Translations under genes and position numbers: made by a program | Notes under the pieces: generated by a model | Databases searched by the model: none | What the model was told of the DNA's origin: nothing | What the model saw: the letters and a program-made list of their open reading frames with translations, nothing else | Shown here: in pieces, positions 9,151 to 18,929 of the stretch | Layout of the letters: each line of letters starts with the position of its first letter | Numbering within the stretch: position 1 is the stretch's first letter | From: Pseudoselenomonas ruminantium | GTDB lineage: Bacteria; Bacillota; Negativicutes; Selenomonadales; Selenomonadaceae | Direction of reading: 5' to 3' | Assembly (NCBI GenBank): GCA_902780915.1 | Contig: CACZHK010000043.1 | Span: 1-45,678, forward strand | Length of the DNA: 45,678 nucleotides

Positions 9151-9220
9151 TGGGCAGGAAAAATAGGGAATGTGAAGAAACCTTACAGCAAACGACAGAA
9201 TTATTTCTCATACCGAATGT

Positions 9221-9244
9221 CCGCCCCCCCCTAGGGGCGGGGGG
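9221..9244. repeat. C8 tract within a GC-only inverted repeat
   Basis: CCGCCCC (9221-9227) pairs with GGGGCGG (9234-9240), and the segment contains eight C in a row (9224-9231) followed by a G-rich arm. It lies just upstream of the -35 element of the next gene, not followed by a T-run. Confidence 0.6.
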
Positions 9245-9250
9245 AGCTGC

Positions 9251-9280
9251 TTGCAATGATAATGACGTTTACGATACAAT
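9251..9280 (+). promoter_or_regulatory. Promoter of isochorismatase-family gene
   Basis: TTGCAA (9251-9256), 18-base spacer, TACAAT (9275-9280). The start codon is about 20 bases downstream, with AGGGAGG between. Confidence 0.65.
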
Positions 9281-9300
9281 ACCCAAAGGGAGGATGAATA

Positions 9301-9864
9301 ATGATGGCTAAGAATGTACTTATTGTGGTGGATATGCAGAATGATTTCATTGATGGAGCCTTAGGCTCCAAAGAGGCCGTGACCATCGTGGAGAAGGTGG
9401 CGGAAAAGGTAAAGGCTGCCGAGGCAGAAAATACGTTGGTGCTCTTTACCCGTGATACCCATGGTGAGGATTACATGACTACGGAAGAAGGAAAGAATTT
9501 GCCTGTGCCTCACTGCATAGAGCACACCGAAGGCTGGCAGATCAGTGAGAAGATCACCTGTCCCCAGAAGTCCCGCAGCTTTGACAAGCTCACCTTTGGC
9601 TCCATGGAACTGGGCAATTTCCTCAAGGAATTGGACTTCACCCCTGAACGGGTAGAACTGGTGGGCCTTTGCACGGACATCTGTGTGTTATCCAATGCAG
9701 TGATTGCCAAGGCAGCCCTGCCCAATGCTCATATTTTGGTTGATGCTGCCTGTTGCGCAGGAGTGACACCAAAATCCCATGATACGGCGCTGGCAGCCAT
9801 GAAGGCCATTCAGGTGGAAGTAGTGAATCAGGGCAGCGAGCCTTGGCGCCAGGCTCATGTATGA
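9301..9864 (+). CDS. Isochorismatase-family cysteine hydrolase (nicotinamidase-like)
   Basis: A 187-residue cytoplasmic hydrolase. The catalytic triad of the family is visible: Asp11 in 'VVDMQNDF', Lys96 in 'SFDKLTFGS' and the nucleophile Cys128 in 'GLCTDICVLSNA'. The TD-x-C pattern and Asp/Lys/Cys spacing resemble nicotinamidase-type members, which make nicotinic acid from nicotinamide for NAD salvage. Family members also hydrolyse other amides, so the substrate is an inference. It starts at ATG 9301 or 9304 after AGGGAGG. The gene has its own promoter and converges on the AraC-type gene, overlapping it by ten bases at the stop codons. Confidence 0.85.
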   Translation: MMAKNVLIVVDMQNDFIDGALGSKEAVTIVEKVAEKVKAAEAENTLVLFTRDTHGEDYMTTEEGKNLPVPHCIEHTEGWQISEKITCPQKSRSFDKLTFGSMELGNFLKELDFTPERVELVGLCTDICVLSNAVIAKAALPNAHILVDAACCAGVTPKSHDTALAAMKAIQVEVVNQGSEPWRQAHV

Positions 9865-10733
9865 GAAATTATCTGGCTGTTCCTATACTCTCGCGGCGTG
9901 CAGCCGAACATGGACTTGAAGGCCCGGGAGAAGGTGGAATAGTCCATGAAGCCGACTCCAGCGGCAATCTGGTTGATAGGCGCGTCTGTCTTGAGGAGGT
10001 CCCTTGCCATCAGCAGCCGCTTGCTGCGGATGTACTGGTGCAGGCCGTAGCCTGTATCCGCCTTGAACTTACGCATGAGGTAGAACTTGCTCAAATAGGC
10101 CTTGGCAGCCAGGGATTCTACGCTGAGATCTTCGGCCAGATGCCCGCCTATATAGGTCAGCACTTCCTGGATCTTCGGGTCATAGGAGGCGTTTTCCAGA
10201 GCGCTCAGCTCATGTTCGATCAGGGAGCGGTTCACCAAGATCATGAACTCGATGAAGAGTATCTCCGTGTACAGTTCGTTGCCGAAGCCGTCTCCATGGG
10301 CGGTCTTTTCCAATTTGTCCATATGGTAGAGCAGGTCATGGCTGGTGCCCGGTGGCTGGTGCATGACGCTGGCTGTATCCCTGGCTTTTTGGAAACATTC
10401 GGCCAGGTCAGCCCCGCGCACTCCTTCGTCCTGCCAGCGCTCCAGAAAATCAGGGGCAATGTAAATGACGATGCGTTCATAGGAAAGAGGGCCGTTTTCG
10501 TCTTCCCAGTGGATGATAGGGCGATGGATCTCGCCTGCTGACACGAAGACCAGATCCCCGGGCTGCAGCGCATAAGTCTTGCCCTCGATGACGTAATCTA
10601 CTTTGCCATCCAAGAACAGGATTATCTTGTGGAAGTCGTGGTAATGGAAGGGAATTTCCTTCATGGCGGCATCTTTCAGTCGAAAAACCCTGAAATCGCT
10701 GATAAGGTAGCCTTTTTTTTGATAGCCTGACAT
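9855..10733 (-). CDS. AraC-family transcriptional regulator with N-terminal cupin
   Basis: A 292-residue DNA-binding regulator. The N-terminal part is a cupin-like sensor ('FHYHDFHKIILFLDG', 'LQPGDLVFVSAGEIHRP', about residues 29-72). The C-terminal about 100 residues hold the two helix-turn-helix units of the AraC/XylS family ('SVESLAAKAYLSKFYLMRKF' and 'INQIAAGVGFMDYSTFSRAF', then 'FGCTPREYR'). The ligand is unknown; His-rich cupins of this group often sense sugars or other small molecules. The ATG follows AAAGGA on the minus strand. Its last ten bases overlap the end of the convergent hydrolase gene. No target operon is obvious; the divergent small gene at 10928 is one candidate by position only. 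Confidence 0.92.
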   Translation of the reverse strand: MSGYQKKGYLISDFRVFRLKDAAMKEIPFHYHDFHKIILFLDGKVDYVIEGKTYALQPGDLVFVSAGEIHRPIIHWEDENGPLSYERIVIYIAPDFLERWQDEGVRGADLAECFQKARDTASVMHQPPGTSHDLLYHMDKLEKTAHGDGFGNELYTEILFIEFMILVNRSLIEHELSALENASYDPKIQEVLTYIGGHLAEDLSVESLAAKAYLSKFYLMRKFKADTGYGLHQYIRSKRLLMARDLLKTDAPINQIAAGVGFMDYSTFSRAFKSMFGCTPREYRNSQIISHT

Positions 10734-10836
10734 AGTTTGGTCCTTTCGCTCTCTTAAAAAGCTCTGCTATCTTTATTTTAGTACATTTTTTGCAAGTTAG
10801 AAAGCATATTTTGTGATTTTCCTAGAAGAAAATGAC

Positions 10837-10845
10837 TGATATAAT
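10837..10845 (+). promoter_or_regulatory. Extended -10 promoter upstream of DapF-like gene
   Basis: TGATATAAT (TG-N-TATAAT) at 10837-10845 with only a weak -35 (TTTTCC, 10817-10822). The start codon is about 83 bases downstream. Confidence 0.5.
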
Positions 10846-10927
10846 AAAACTGTCGTGAGGGATAAGCGAGCACGATTTGGAAGGGTATCACATATTCGGG
10901 AGAGAGCAGAAAGGCCGGTGAACAGAC

Positions 10928-11257
10928 ATGATGATAGTAAAAGGCTTGGTGGCAGAAGGCAAGGATTATCTGGTTCTGGATGGGACGAAGGGCTACATGC
11001 CCGGCTCTGCAGCCATGCGCCTGCTCATGGATAAGCAGGAAGGCGTGGGAGCTGACAAGGCCCTGGTCCTTGCAGGCAATCATGAGCATGCCGCCGTCTG
11101 CGCTTTCCTGCCTGATGGCACTTCCGCAGCTCCCAATGCCGGAGATCTGCAGGTGCTTCGGCGCAAGGCTTCCTATGAGCTGCGTCTGACGGATTCCTTC
11201 GTGGCAAAGATGAGGGAAGCAGATGAGGCCACTGTGTGCCTGAGTGTCGCCAGCTGA
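10928..11257 (+). CDS. Half-size DapF-like protein lacking the catalytic Cys motif
   Basis: A 109-residue protein whose order of motifs matches the N-terminal half of diaminopimelate epimerase: 'KGLVAEGKDYLVLDG' against the DapF start (K-x-x-GLGNDF-x-V-x-D), 'GVGADKALVL' against the G(I/V)GADG motif, and 'CAFLPDGTSA' against the (I/F)-N-x-DGSE motif. DapF then has its catalytic CGNG-x-R-C loop; here the equivalent is 'APNAGDLQVL', without Cys. The second DapF domain is absent: the frame stops normally and is followed by a terminator. It therefore cannot be an ordinary epimerase. It may be a stand-alone fold reused for binding, or a decayed gene with a tidy end. ATG at 10928 (or 10931) follows a modest AAAGG site. 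The family resemblance is read by eye. Confidence 0.7.
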   Translation: MMIVKGLVAEGKDYLVLDGTKGYMPGSAAMRLLMDKQEGVGADKALVLAGNHEHAAVCAFLPDGTSAAPNAGDLQVLRRKASYELRLTDSFVAKMREADEATVCLSVAS

Positions 11258-11279
11258 GCTTGAATGAAGATATGTTTTC

Positions 11280-11320
11280 AGGGATTCCTGCCGCTCATGG
11301 TGGCAAGGAATCCCTTTTTG
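11280..11320 (+). terminator. Intrinsic terminator after DapF-like gene
   Basis: AGGGATTCC / GGAATCCCT stem with an inner GCC / GGC pairing, followed by TTTTT. Confidence 0.9.
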
Positions 11321-11382
11321 GTGTAAAATATATAGACAGTTTAGGGCAAATAATGAAAAAATTTAGATGGGCAGGGATTCAT

Positions 11383-12258
11383 ATGCAGAAAATCAGAAAA
11401 GCCGTCATTCCGGCTGCAGGTTATGGCACTCGCTTCCTTCCGGCTACCAAGGCTACGCCTAAGGAAATGCTTCCTATCGTGGATAAGCCTACTATCCAGT
11501 ACATAGTTGAGGAGGCTGTGGCCAGCGGCATTGAGGATATCCTCATCATCAGCGGCCATGGCAAGCGCTCTATTGAAGACCATTTTGACTCTGCGCCCAC
11601 CTTGGAAGCAGAGCTGGAGCGGAAGGGCAAGACTGACCTCCTGAAGCTGGTGAGAGAGACGGCGGATATCAATATCCATTATATTCGCCAGCGTCACATG
11701 AACGGTCTGGGGGATGCCATCCTCTGTGCCAAGGCTTTTGTCAGCGATGAGCCCTTCGCGGTGCTGCTGGGGGATGATGTGGTCTATAATCCTGAAAAAC
11801 CCGCTTTGAAGCAGCTGATAGAAGTGTACCAGAAAACCGGCGGCTCCGTGCTGGGCTGCCAGAATGTGCCGGAGGAGAAGGTTTCTTCCTATGGTATCAT
11901 TGACGGTGAGCAGGGCAACAACCCCAGGCTCTTGAAGGTCATTGATATGGTGGAAAAGCCGGAAGTGGGCAAGGCTCCCAGCCGCATGGCGGTGCTGGGG
12001 CGCTATATCATCAAGCCTTCCATCTTTGATATCCTGTCGGAAACCCAGCCCGGCAAGGGCGGGGAGATCCAGCTCACCGATGCTTTGAAGGTGCTGGCGA
12101 AGGAGGACTTTGTCTACGCCTATGATTTCGAGGGCCAGCGCTATGACCTGGGTGACAAGCTGGGCTTTTTGAAGGCTACGGTGGAATTTGCCCTGCGGCG
12201 TGAGGATCTGGGCGAACCGTTCAAGGCTTATTTGAAAGAATTGGGGCAGAAGCTTTAA
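11383..12258 (+). CDS. galU: UTP-glucose-1-phosphate uridylyltransferase
   Basis: A 291-residue nucleotidyltransferase that makes UDP-glucose from UTP and glucose-1-phosphate, for surface polysaccharide, LPS-type glycans or galactose use. Diagnostic motifs are the N-terminal 'PAAGYGTRFLPATKATPKEM' (nucleotide-binding loop), 'VDKPTIQYIVEEA', 'LLGDDVV' (metal-binding Asp) and 'VEKPEVGKAPS'. The length matches GalU. The chosen start gives 'MQKIRKAVIPAAG', which aligns with family N-termini and has a GGGCAGGG site eight bases upstream; an ATG at 11353 is in frame but less well placed. Its stop overlaps the next start by one base (TAATG), so it is co-transcribed and translationally coupled to the DUF445 pair. 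Confidence 0.96.
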   Translation: MQKIRKAVIPAAGYGTRFLPATKATPKEMLPIVDKPTIQYIVEEAVASGIEDILIISGHGKRSIEDHFDSAPTLEAELERKGKTDLLKLVRETADINIHYIRQRHMNGLGDAILCAKAFVSDEPFAVLLGDDVVYNPEKPALKQLIEVYQKTGGSVLGCQNVPEEKVSSYGIIDGEQGNNPRLLKVIDMVEKPEVGKAPSRMAVLGRYIIKPSIFDILSETQPGKGGEIQLTDALKVLAKEDFVYAYDFEGQRYDLGDKLGFLKATVEFALRREDLGEPFKAYLKELGQKL

Positions 12259-13493
12259 TGCAGAAGAAAAACAAGGCTAATCTGGCGCTAGGGCTGAGTG
12301 CGGCAGGTTTTTTGGGAACTTTGGGGCTGCAGGGCGGCTTCGGGGCAGGCTTGCTGCATCATGGTTTCCTGGCGGCCACCATCGGCGGCCTGGCAGACTG
12401 GTTCGCCGTGACCGCCATCTTCCGCCGTCCCCTGGGCATTGCCTATAGGACGGACATCTTGCGGCGCAACCGGCCCCGCATCATGGAGGCCATAGTCAAA
12501 TTTGCCAGCGAAGATCTTTTGAGCACGGAAAATATCATGAAGGTCATAGGGGAGCAGGATACGGCTGCCCTGATGGTGGATTATATCCAGCACCGGGGGG
12601 GACGCGAGCGGGTGCGCGAGGTAGCCAGCCAGGTGCTGCTGCGGGGCATCAATGCCCTGGATACCGACAGGGTGGCCCGGGAACTGGCTCCCTCCATCCG
12701 TGACGGCCTCCAGTCCCTGCCCCTGGAAAATATCCTGATGGATCTGGTGCGGCTGCTGGCTGAGGAAAAACATTCCCGCGGCATCCTGCACAGCATGCTC
12801 ACCATTGGGCAGGAAGTGCTGGCAGCTCCCGCTTTCCAGCAGGTCATGCTGTCTCATATCAGTCTCTTGCGGAAGGAGTATGAGGGGGATTCAGCGGGCA
12901 GGGCCTTTGTGCTTGAGCTGATGGATCTGAGCGATGAAAAGATGCTGGCTATCCTCAATGAGAAACTGCAGAACCAGCTGCAGGAACTGCTCCTGGGGCA
13001 GACTCAAAGCTATGCTTCGTTGAAGGCAGGGCTGGAAACTATGCTGATGAATTTCAGCCGGGACGAAAGCCTGCACAAGCTGCTGAAGGAATGGAAGGAC
13101 AATCTGGTGGGCAAGCTGGAGCTGGAACCGCTGCTTTCCCGCTGGCTGGAAGCCAATGTGAAGGGGGAAAATCCCTTCTGGCTGCCGGGGCTGCGCTCCT
13201 ATGTGGACAGCGCTTTGGATGATTTTGTGAACTCTGAGGACTTGCAGCGGCGCTTTGACGCGAAGCTCAAGGAGTTCCTGGAAGCGGAGCTTTCCAAGCA
13301 TCACAGCCTCATTCCCGGCATTATCCGGGAGCGGCTGGACGAGTTCAGCGATGATGAGCTGGTGGCGTTCGTGGAGGACAAGGTGCAGGATGATCTGCAG
13401 ATGATTCGCATCAACGGTGCCATCGTGGGTTCCCTGGTGGGCATGGGGCTTTATGTCCTGGTGACCCTGGCGGAAAGGATGTGGGGCCTGTGA
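12258..13493 (+). CDS. DUF445-family membrane-anchored protein, copy 1
   Basis: A 411-residue protein. An N-terminal hydrophobic stretch (about 8-40) runs into the family hallmark 'GGLADWFAVTAIFRRPLG' (about residues 42-60). A long charged helical region follows, ending with 'RINGAIVGSLVGMGLYVLVTLA', a C-terminal membrane segment. This two-anchor, helix-rich layout is typical of DUF445 (YheB-like) proteins, whose biochemical role is not known. The start ATG overlaps the galU stop. The next gene is a paralogue starting inside this gene's stop codon (GTGA), so both are made together. Confidence 0.9.
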   Translation: MQKKNKANLALGLSAAGFLGTLGLQGGFGAGLLHHGFLAATIGGLADWFAVTAIFRRPLGIAYRTDILRRNRPRIMEAIVKFASEDLLSTENIMKVIGEQDTAALMVDYIQHRGGRERVREVASQVLLRGINALDTDRVARELAPSIRDGLQSLPLENILMDLVRLLAEEKHSRGILHSMLTIGQEVLAAPAFQQVMLSHISLLRKEYEGDSAGRAFVLELMDLSDEKMLAILNEKLQNQLQELLLGQTQSYASLKAGLETMLMNFSRDESLHKLLKEWKDNLVGKLELEPLLSRWLEANVKGENPFWLPGLRSYVDSALDDFVNSEDLQRRFDAKLKEFLEAELSKHHSLIPGIIRERLDEFSDDELVAFVEDKVQDDLQMIRINGAIVGSLVGMGLYVLVTLAERMWGL

Positions 13494-14806
13494 TTTGGAG
13501 CAAATGGAATCAGGCAGACAAGACCCTGCTTTTCGTGCTGGTGGTTTTCCTTTTCTGCCTGTGCCTGCATCTTTCTTATCCGGCCAGCCTGCTGGCAGAT
13601 GGCCTGCTGTTCTGCGCCGAAGCGGCTCTGGTGGGCGGTCTGGCGGACTGGTTTGCGGTGACGGCGCTCTTTGAGAAGCCCTTGGGCTTTCCATACCACA
13701 CAGCTATCCTGCCCCGCCGCCGTGACGCTTTTATCAAGGCTTCGGTGACTTTGGTGCAGAAGGAGTTCTTTTCCAAGCGGAAGATTTTCCATCATCTGGA
13801 AAAATTGCACCTCATGCCTATGCTGCTGAACTGGCTGGACCATCCCGAGACCAAGGCCCGCATGACAGAGAGGCTTTTGGTCTACGCCCGCAATATTTTG
13901 GTGAAGGAGAGCAGCGGCGAGCAGGCGGCAGAGATTGCCAAGCGCTTCAGAAAGACGCTGGAAGCGGTGGAACCGGAGAATTTCTTCGGGGAGTTCGGCC
14001 GCTGGCTCTCCCGCAGCGGCAGGGATCATGAGATATTGGCCAAGCTGGCGGCCTATGGCTATCTGCAGGTGGAGAAGCCAGAGACGAAGAAGGCCATAGA
14101 GAAGTATTTGCAGGACTACGAGAAGGAGCGCACCAAGGGGGATTTTTGGAGCCTGTTGGCAGCGGGTTTCCTGGAGGCCACCAATCTGGTGGATCTGGAG
14201 GAAGCTGCCGAGCTGATACAGAAGCAGCTGCTGGAGATGCTGGCAGAGCTGACCAAGGCCGAGAGCCAGCTGCAGGAAGATCTGCTGGCGCTCTTTTATG
14301 AGAAGTCCGTGGTGCTGAACCTGGATCCTGCCTTTCATCAGCTCATACACGACATGAAGGACAGCCTGCTGGACGAGCTGCCCCTGGAAGAGGCGGTGGC
14401 ACGCACCTTCAGTCATCTGCAGGCTCATCTGGCCGAAGATCAGGCTCGTTCCGTCGATCCCCTGGCAGAACATCTGCCCATGCTCCAGTCGCGCCTGGCG
14501 CGGCTGATTGGGGAGGAGTATCAGCGCATACTGGAACTCTTGAAGAGTGATGAGGAGCTGCGCCACAATGTGGGGACGTTCCTCTACGACCTCATTGCCC
14601 GCTCTGCTCTCCATGCCCAGACGCTGGTGGGGGTAGTGGTGACATCCGTGCTCTCAAAGCTTACGGACAAGCAGCTCAACCATCTGGTCTACGACAAGGT
14701 GGAGCCGGATCTTTTGTGGATACGCATGAACGGCTCTATCGTGGGCGCAGGGATTGGGCTTTTGATGTTCGTCATTATGAAGTTCATAGAGCTTAGGGCG
14801 TTTTGA
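13490..14806 (+). CDS. DUF445-family membrane-anchored protein, copy 2
   Basis: A 438-residue paralogue of the preceding protein. After an N-terminal membrane segment (about residues 10-30), 'GGLADWFAVTALFEKPLGFP' matches copy 1 almost residue for residue. The C-terminus again ends with 'RMNGSIVGAGIGLLMFVIMKF'. The middle has diverged and is rich in Leu, Glu and Lys (helical, probably coiled coil). The GTG start at 13490 overlaps the previous TGA and has AAAGGA about ten bases upstream; a GTG at 13481 sits too close to that site. Tandem divergent copies suggest a hetero-oligomer (inference). A terminator shared with the convergent chemoreceptor gene follows. Confidence 0.9.
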   Translation: MIWSKWNQADKTLLFVLVVFLFCLCLHLSYPASLLADGLLFCAEAALVGGLADWFAVTALFEKPLGFPYHTAILPRRRDAFIKASVTLVQKEFFSKRKIFHHLEKLHLMPMLLNWLDHPETKARMTERLLVYARNILVKESSGEQAAEIAKRFRKTLEAVEPENFFGEFGRWLSRSGRDHEILAKLAAYGYLQVEKPETKKAIEKYLQDYEKERTKGDFWSLLAAGFLEATNLVDLEEAAELIQKQLLEMLAELTKAESQLQEDLLALFYEKSVVLNLDPAFHQLIHDMKDSLLDELPLEEAVARTFSHLQAHLAEDQARSVDPLAEHLPMLQSRLARLIGEEYQRILELLKSDEELRHNVGTFLYDLIARSALHAQTLVGVVVTSVLSKLTDKQLNHLVYDKVEPDLLWIRMNGSIVGAGIGLLMFVIMKFIELRAF

Positions 14807-14814
14807 AGCAATGA

Positions 14815-14851
14815 AAAATGCGGACCCATTGGCAGGGTCCGCATTTTTTTG
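14815..14851 (+). terminator. Bidirectional terminator between DUF445 and chemoreceptor genes
   Basis: AAATGCGGACCC / GGGTCCGCATTT stem with a seven-base loop, an A-run on the left and T7 on the right, so it can work on both strands. Confidence 0.93.
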
Positions 14852-14863
14852 TTGCCGGTATTG

Positions 14864-16957
14864 TCAGATGCCCATTTCGATATTCTTGATGATCACTGTG
14901 AGATTTTCCATCTCTTTCTGGGTGGCATCGTTGAGGCGCTCCAGTTCCTTGATGGAGTCGGTGGATTTCTGGATGTGCTTGAGGCCATCGGCCAGGTTGG
15001 TATGGAGGTCTTTCATCTGGCCGCTGAAGCTCTTGTCGAAGTCGGCAATCTTGGCCTCGAACTGGTCGTTTTCCGCCAGGATTTCGTCTATCTGCTTCAC
15101 ATCTGCCAGCAGGGTCTTGATGGCTTCGTCGGAGGTCTGGAGGCTGGTCTGGGTGTTCTCGGAGAGCTTCCTGACTTCCTGGGCTACCACGGAGAAGCCG
15201 CGGCCTGCTTCTCCGGCTCTCGCTGCCTCGATGGCGGCGTTCAGGGCCAGGAGGTTCGTCTGGGCGGCGATCTCGTTGATCATGTTCATGACATCGTTGA
15301 TCTTCTGGGCGCGCTGGCTCAGGAGATCCAGCTTCGGGGTGATTTCGCCCATGCGGTTCATGAGCATCTTGAAGAGCTTGTTCTGCTCTTCAAGGCCTCC
15401 TGCCAGCTGCTGGATGGCACCCTGGAGCCCTTCGGAATCCTTGGACATGCGCACGATGGTATTCACGATGCCGGGCATCTTGCTCTGGTAGTCCCGGAAC
15501 ATATTGATGAGGTTGTCCTTCAGACGGTCCGTATGGTTTTGCCTGGCTATTTCGCGGTTGAAGAAGTAGGCCCGGCAGTCGGAGTAGTGGCTGGCGAATT
15601 TATCCAGATATTCATCCCGATAGGATTCGCCCAGAGCCACATGGAAGAAGAAGATGGCGGTGAGAGTCTCGTTCACATGCAGTCCCAGCACCTCCCCCAG
15701 GCTGGAGAAGCCTGCCACGGGGATGTTCTCGAATTCGTCCACATGGCCGATCTCGTCGGGGTAGCCCAGGCGGCGCAGTATGCAGTCATTGAGGATGCCG
15801 CCTATGGGGGTGGGCTTGCCTTTGATGTATTCGCTGTAGTCGGCCTTCACTGTCTGGGTCAGGGAAACCCGCTTCATGAGGCAGAGCTCCTCGCCGGTGA
15901 CGATGTCGCAGTAGAAATGGATGCGGTCGTGGTCGTCGTCTATCTTGGAGATGGTGCGGATGAAGTATTCGCCGTTCACATTGGTGGCGAAGGTGTAGTC
16001 CTGCATGGCAGCTTCCACTTCGCCTGCCGTGCTGACATGGAAGTAATCTTTCAAGGCATCAATGAAGGATCTCTCTTCGCCGCTTCCGTCCTTCACTGTC
16101 TCAATGTAGCGCAGGGAGCTGTTGGCGACGCCGATGGTGAAGGTGGTGCCGTAGACCGGCTCTGCGGCCTGGGATTTCAGGATGCCGTAGCGGTATTCCT
16201 TGGTGAGGCGCACCACGGCGATGACCGCATGGTTCTCCAGGCACTCGCTGTCGTTGTAGATATAAGTGCGGCCCAGGCTGAGATCGCCGCCGGCACTGCC
16301 GCCGATATAGGGGCAGGCCAGCTGCCCGCTGTCAAAGAGGGCTTGCAGCACGAAGTTCTCGCAGCTGGACACGCCGTCGATATAGACAAAGGCGAAGGTG
16401 TGGTTCACGGAGACGCGGAAGGGCACATGATGCTTGGCAAATTCTGCCTTGAGGGCTGCCACCCTTTCCGCTACGCTCATGGTGACCTCGCCCTGGCGCA
16501 GGTCTTCGTTGGGCAGCGGTATGCTGGCGATGTAGACATCCTCGATCATGCGCTTGGAAAAGGCCTGCAAGAGCACTTTGCCGCGACTTTCTGGGGCCTC
16601 CTGGTAGTAGGTATGCTTGCCGGGGGTGCGGCAGAGCTCGCCGCAGGTGGTCATGAGGATGAGCTTGGCATTGGCGGGGATTTCCTGCTTGACAGTTCTG
16701 GCCACCTCCGGCACGGAGAGATCCGGGGAGATGAAGCCCATGACCAGGGCAGTGCCCCCAGGCAGGCTGCAGAGTTCCTTGACTTTGCCGCCGGAGAGCT
16801 CGCTGCGATTCAGGTAAACAGCCTTCATGTCCTGCTGAGCCGTGCCCGGAGGGGGCTGGGTGACATGAGCATGCACTCTCTCGGCCACGGTGGGAGCAGC
16901 AGGTGGAGCAGCCTCGGGGGCGGGGTTGTTTTTATTTTTGGAAAAAAAACCTAACAT
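14864..16957 (-). CDS. Soluble FIST-domain methyl-accepting chemotaxis protein
   Basis: A 697-residue cytoplasmic chemoreceptor. An N-terminal Pro/Ala-rich linker (about 1-40) leads into a FIST sensor (N-part about 45-260 with '[17 protein letters not shown]'; C-part about 270-430). A helical stretch follows, then the MCP signalling hairpin around residues 555-605 ('[19 protein letters not shown]', '[14 protein letters not shown]'), which docks CheW and CheA. FIST domains are proposed to bind small ligands such as amino acids. No membrane segments are seen, so it senses an internal signal. The ATG at 16957 was chosen because AAGAGGTG lies about ten bases upstream; the longer in-frame start at 17017 lacks this. 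No other chemotaxis gene is nearby. Confidence 0.93.
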   Translation of the reverse strand: MLGFFSKNKNNPAPEAAPPAAPTVAERVHAHVTQPPPGTAQQDMKAVYLNRSELSGGKVKELCSLPGGTALVMGFISPDLSVPEVARTVKQEIPANAKLILMTTCGELCRTPGKHTYYQEAPESRGKVLLQAFSKRMIEDVYIASIPLPNEDLRQGEVTMSVAERVAALKAEFAKHHVPFRVSVNHTFAFVYIDGVSSCENFVLQALFDSGQLACPYIGGSAGGDLSLGRTYIYNDSECLENHAVIAVVRLTKEYRYGILKSQAAEPVYGTTFTIGVANSSLRYIETVKDGSGEERSFIDALKDYFHVSTAGEVEAAMQDYTFATNVNGEYFIRTISKIDDDHDRIHFYCDIVTGEELCLMKRVSLTQTVKADYSEYIKGKPTPIGGILNDCILRRLGYPDEIGHVDEFENIPVAGFSSLGEVLGLHVNETLTAIFFFHVALGESYRDEYLDKFASHYSDCRAYFFNREIARQNHTDRLKDNLINMFRDYQSKMPGIVNTIVRMSKDSEGLQGAIQQLAGGLEEQNKLFKMLMNRMGEITPKLDLLSQRAQKINDVMNMINEIAAQTNLLALNAAIEAARAGEAGRGFSVVAQEVRKLSENTQTSLQTSDEAIKTLLADVKQIDEILAENDQFEAKIADFDKSFSGQMKDLHTNLADGLKHIQKSTDSIKELERLNDATQKEMENLTVIIKNIEMGI

Positions 16958-17014
16958 TAAGCTAACACCTCTTTTGTGTAGACCAAAAGTTGCTGAATGG
17001 GAATGCTTGCATTG

Positions 17015-17042
17015 CACTTATGATGGCTATATTCGCTGTCAA
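17015..17042 (-). promoter_or_regulatory. Promoter of the FIST chemoreceptor
   Basis: On the minus strand, TTGACA (17042-17037), 16-base spacer, TAAGTG (17020-17015). It lies about 60 bases before the ATG. Confidence 0.5.
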
Positions 17043-17050
17043 GGGACTAA

Positions 17051-17119
17051 TCCCTGCCTGCTCCCATGAAAAAAGAATGCAGGTATTGAATCTTTTCCTG
17101 CCAGGCAGGGAAAGTTTTT
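17051..17119 (+). other. Structured intergenic element with terminal T-run
   Basis: TCCCTGCCTG (17051-17060) pairs perfectly with CAGGCAGGGA (17102-17111). Nested against it, GCAGG (17079-17083) pairs with CCTGC (17097-17101). AAAG and TTTTT follow. This could be an attenuator or terminator-like fold ahead of the ilv/leu genes, or the 3' end of a small RNA. It is the main content of the 369-base gap 16958-17326, along with the two divergent promoters and a possible leader peptide. Confidence 0.45.
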
Positions 17120-17222
17120 GCTCATGATTTGCTCCGTGATTCAAAATAACGGTGATACAGGAGCCGGCCTTTGGCTGCCTCTGGTTTGTATCGCAGAGTG
17201 TGCCCGTGAGAAAAAAAAGTCC

Positions 17223-17251
17223 TTGCTAAATGGAGAAAAGTGTAGTATTAT
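17223..17251 (+). promoter_or_regulatory. Promoter of ilvN-ilvC
   Basis: TTGCTA (17223-17228), 17-base spacer, TATTAT (17246-17251). Transcription would begin near 17258, about 70 bases before ilvN. Confidence 0.6.
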
Positions 17252-17267
17252 TTTCACTAAAGTATAC

Positions 17268-17326
17268 ATGTTTACAACAATTGTGCTGGCTGTGAAGAGC
17301 CGCAGGCAGCTTGTGGGGGGTAACCT

Positions 17327-17330
<4 letters not shown>
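17268..17330 (+). CDS. Possible 20-residue leader peptide upstream of ilvN
   Basis: A short frame, MFTTIVLAVKSRRQLVGGNL, begins about ten bases after the predicted start of transcription. It ends with a TGA that overlaps the ilvN ATG (ATGA). It contains an Ile-Val-Leu-Ala-Val stretch, which could make its translation sensitive to branched-chain aminoacyl-tRNA. Its ribosome site is weak and no terminator hairpin lies between it and ilvN, so coupling is more likely than classical attenuation. This is a hypothesis. Confidence 0.3.
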
Positions 17331-18854
<1,524 letters not shown>

Positions 18855-18872
18855 GAATAGCAAAAATGCAAT

Positions 18873-18910
18873 AAAAGCCTTCCCCGTTTGGGTCGGGGAA
18901 GGCTTTTCGT
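18873..18910 (+). terminator. Terminator between ilvC and leuC
   Basis: AAAAGCCTTCCCCG / CGGGGAAGGCTTTT, a 14-bp perfect stem with a TTTGGGT loop and terminal T-run. It ends about 20 bases before the leuC start, so leuC needs either read-through or a promoter that I cannot see. Confidence 0.88.
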
Positions 18911-18929
18911 GAATAAGGAGGGCAAGCCT

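Noticed and set aside
14849..16954. 700-codon open frame on the plus strand opposite the chemoreceptor
   Set aside because: The minus-strand gene has clear FIST and MCP motifs. The plus frame is a GC-bias shadow.
16958..17326. T-box or known riboswitch ahead of ilvN
   Set aside because: No AGGGTGG-x-ACCGCG T-box core or other recognised consensus was found; the fold at 17051-17119 does not match these classes.
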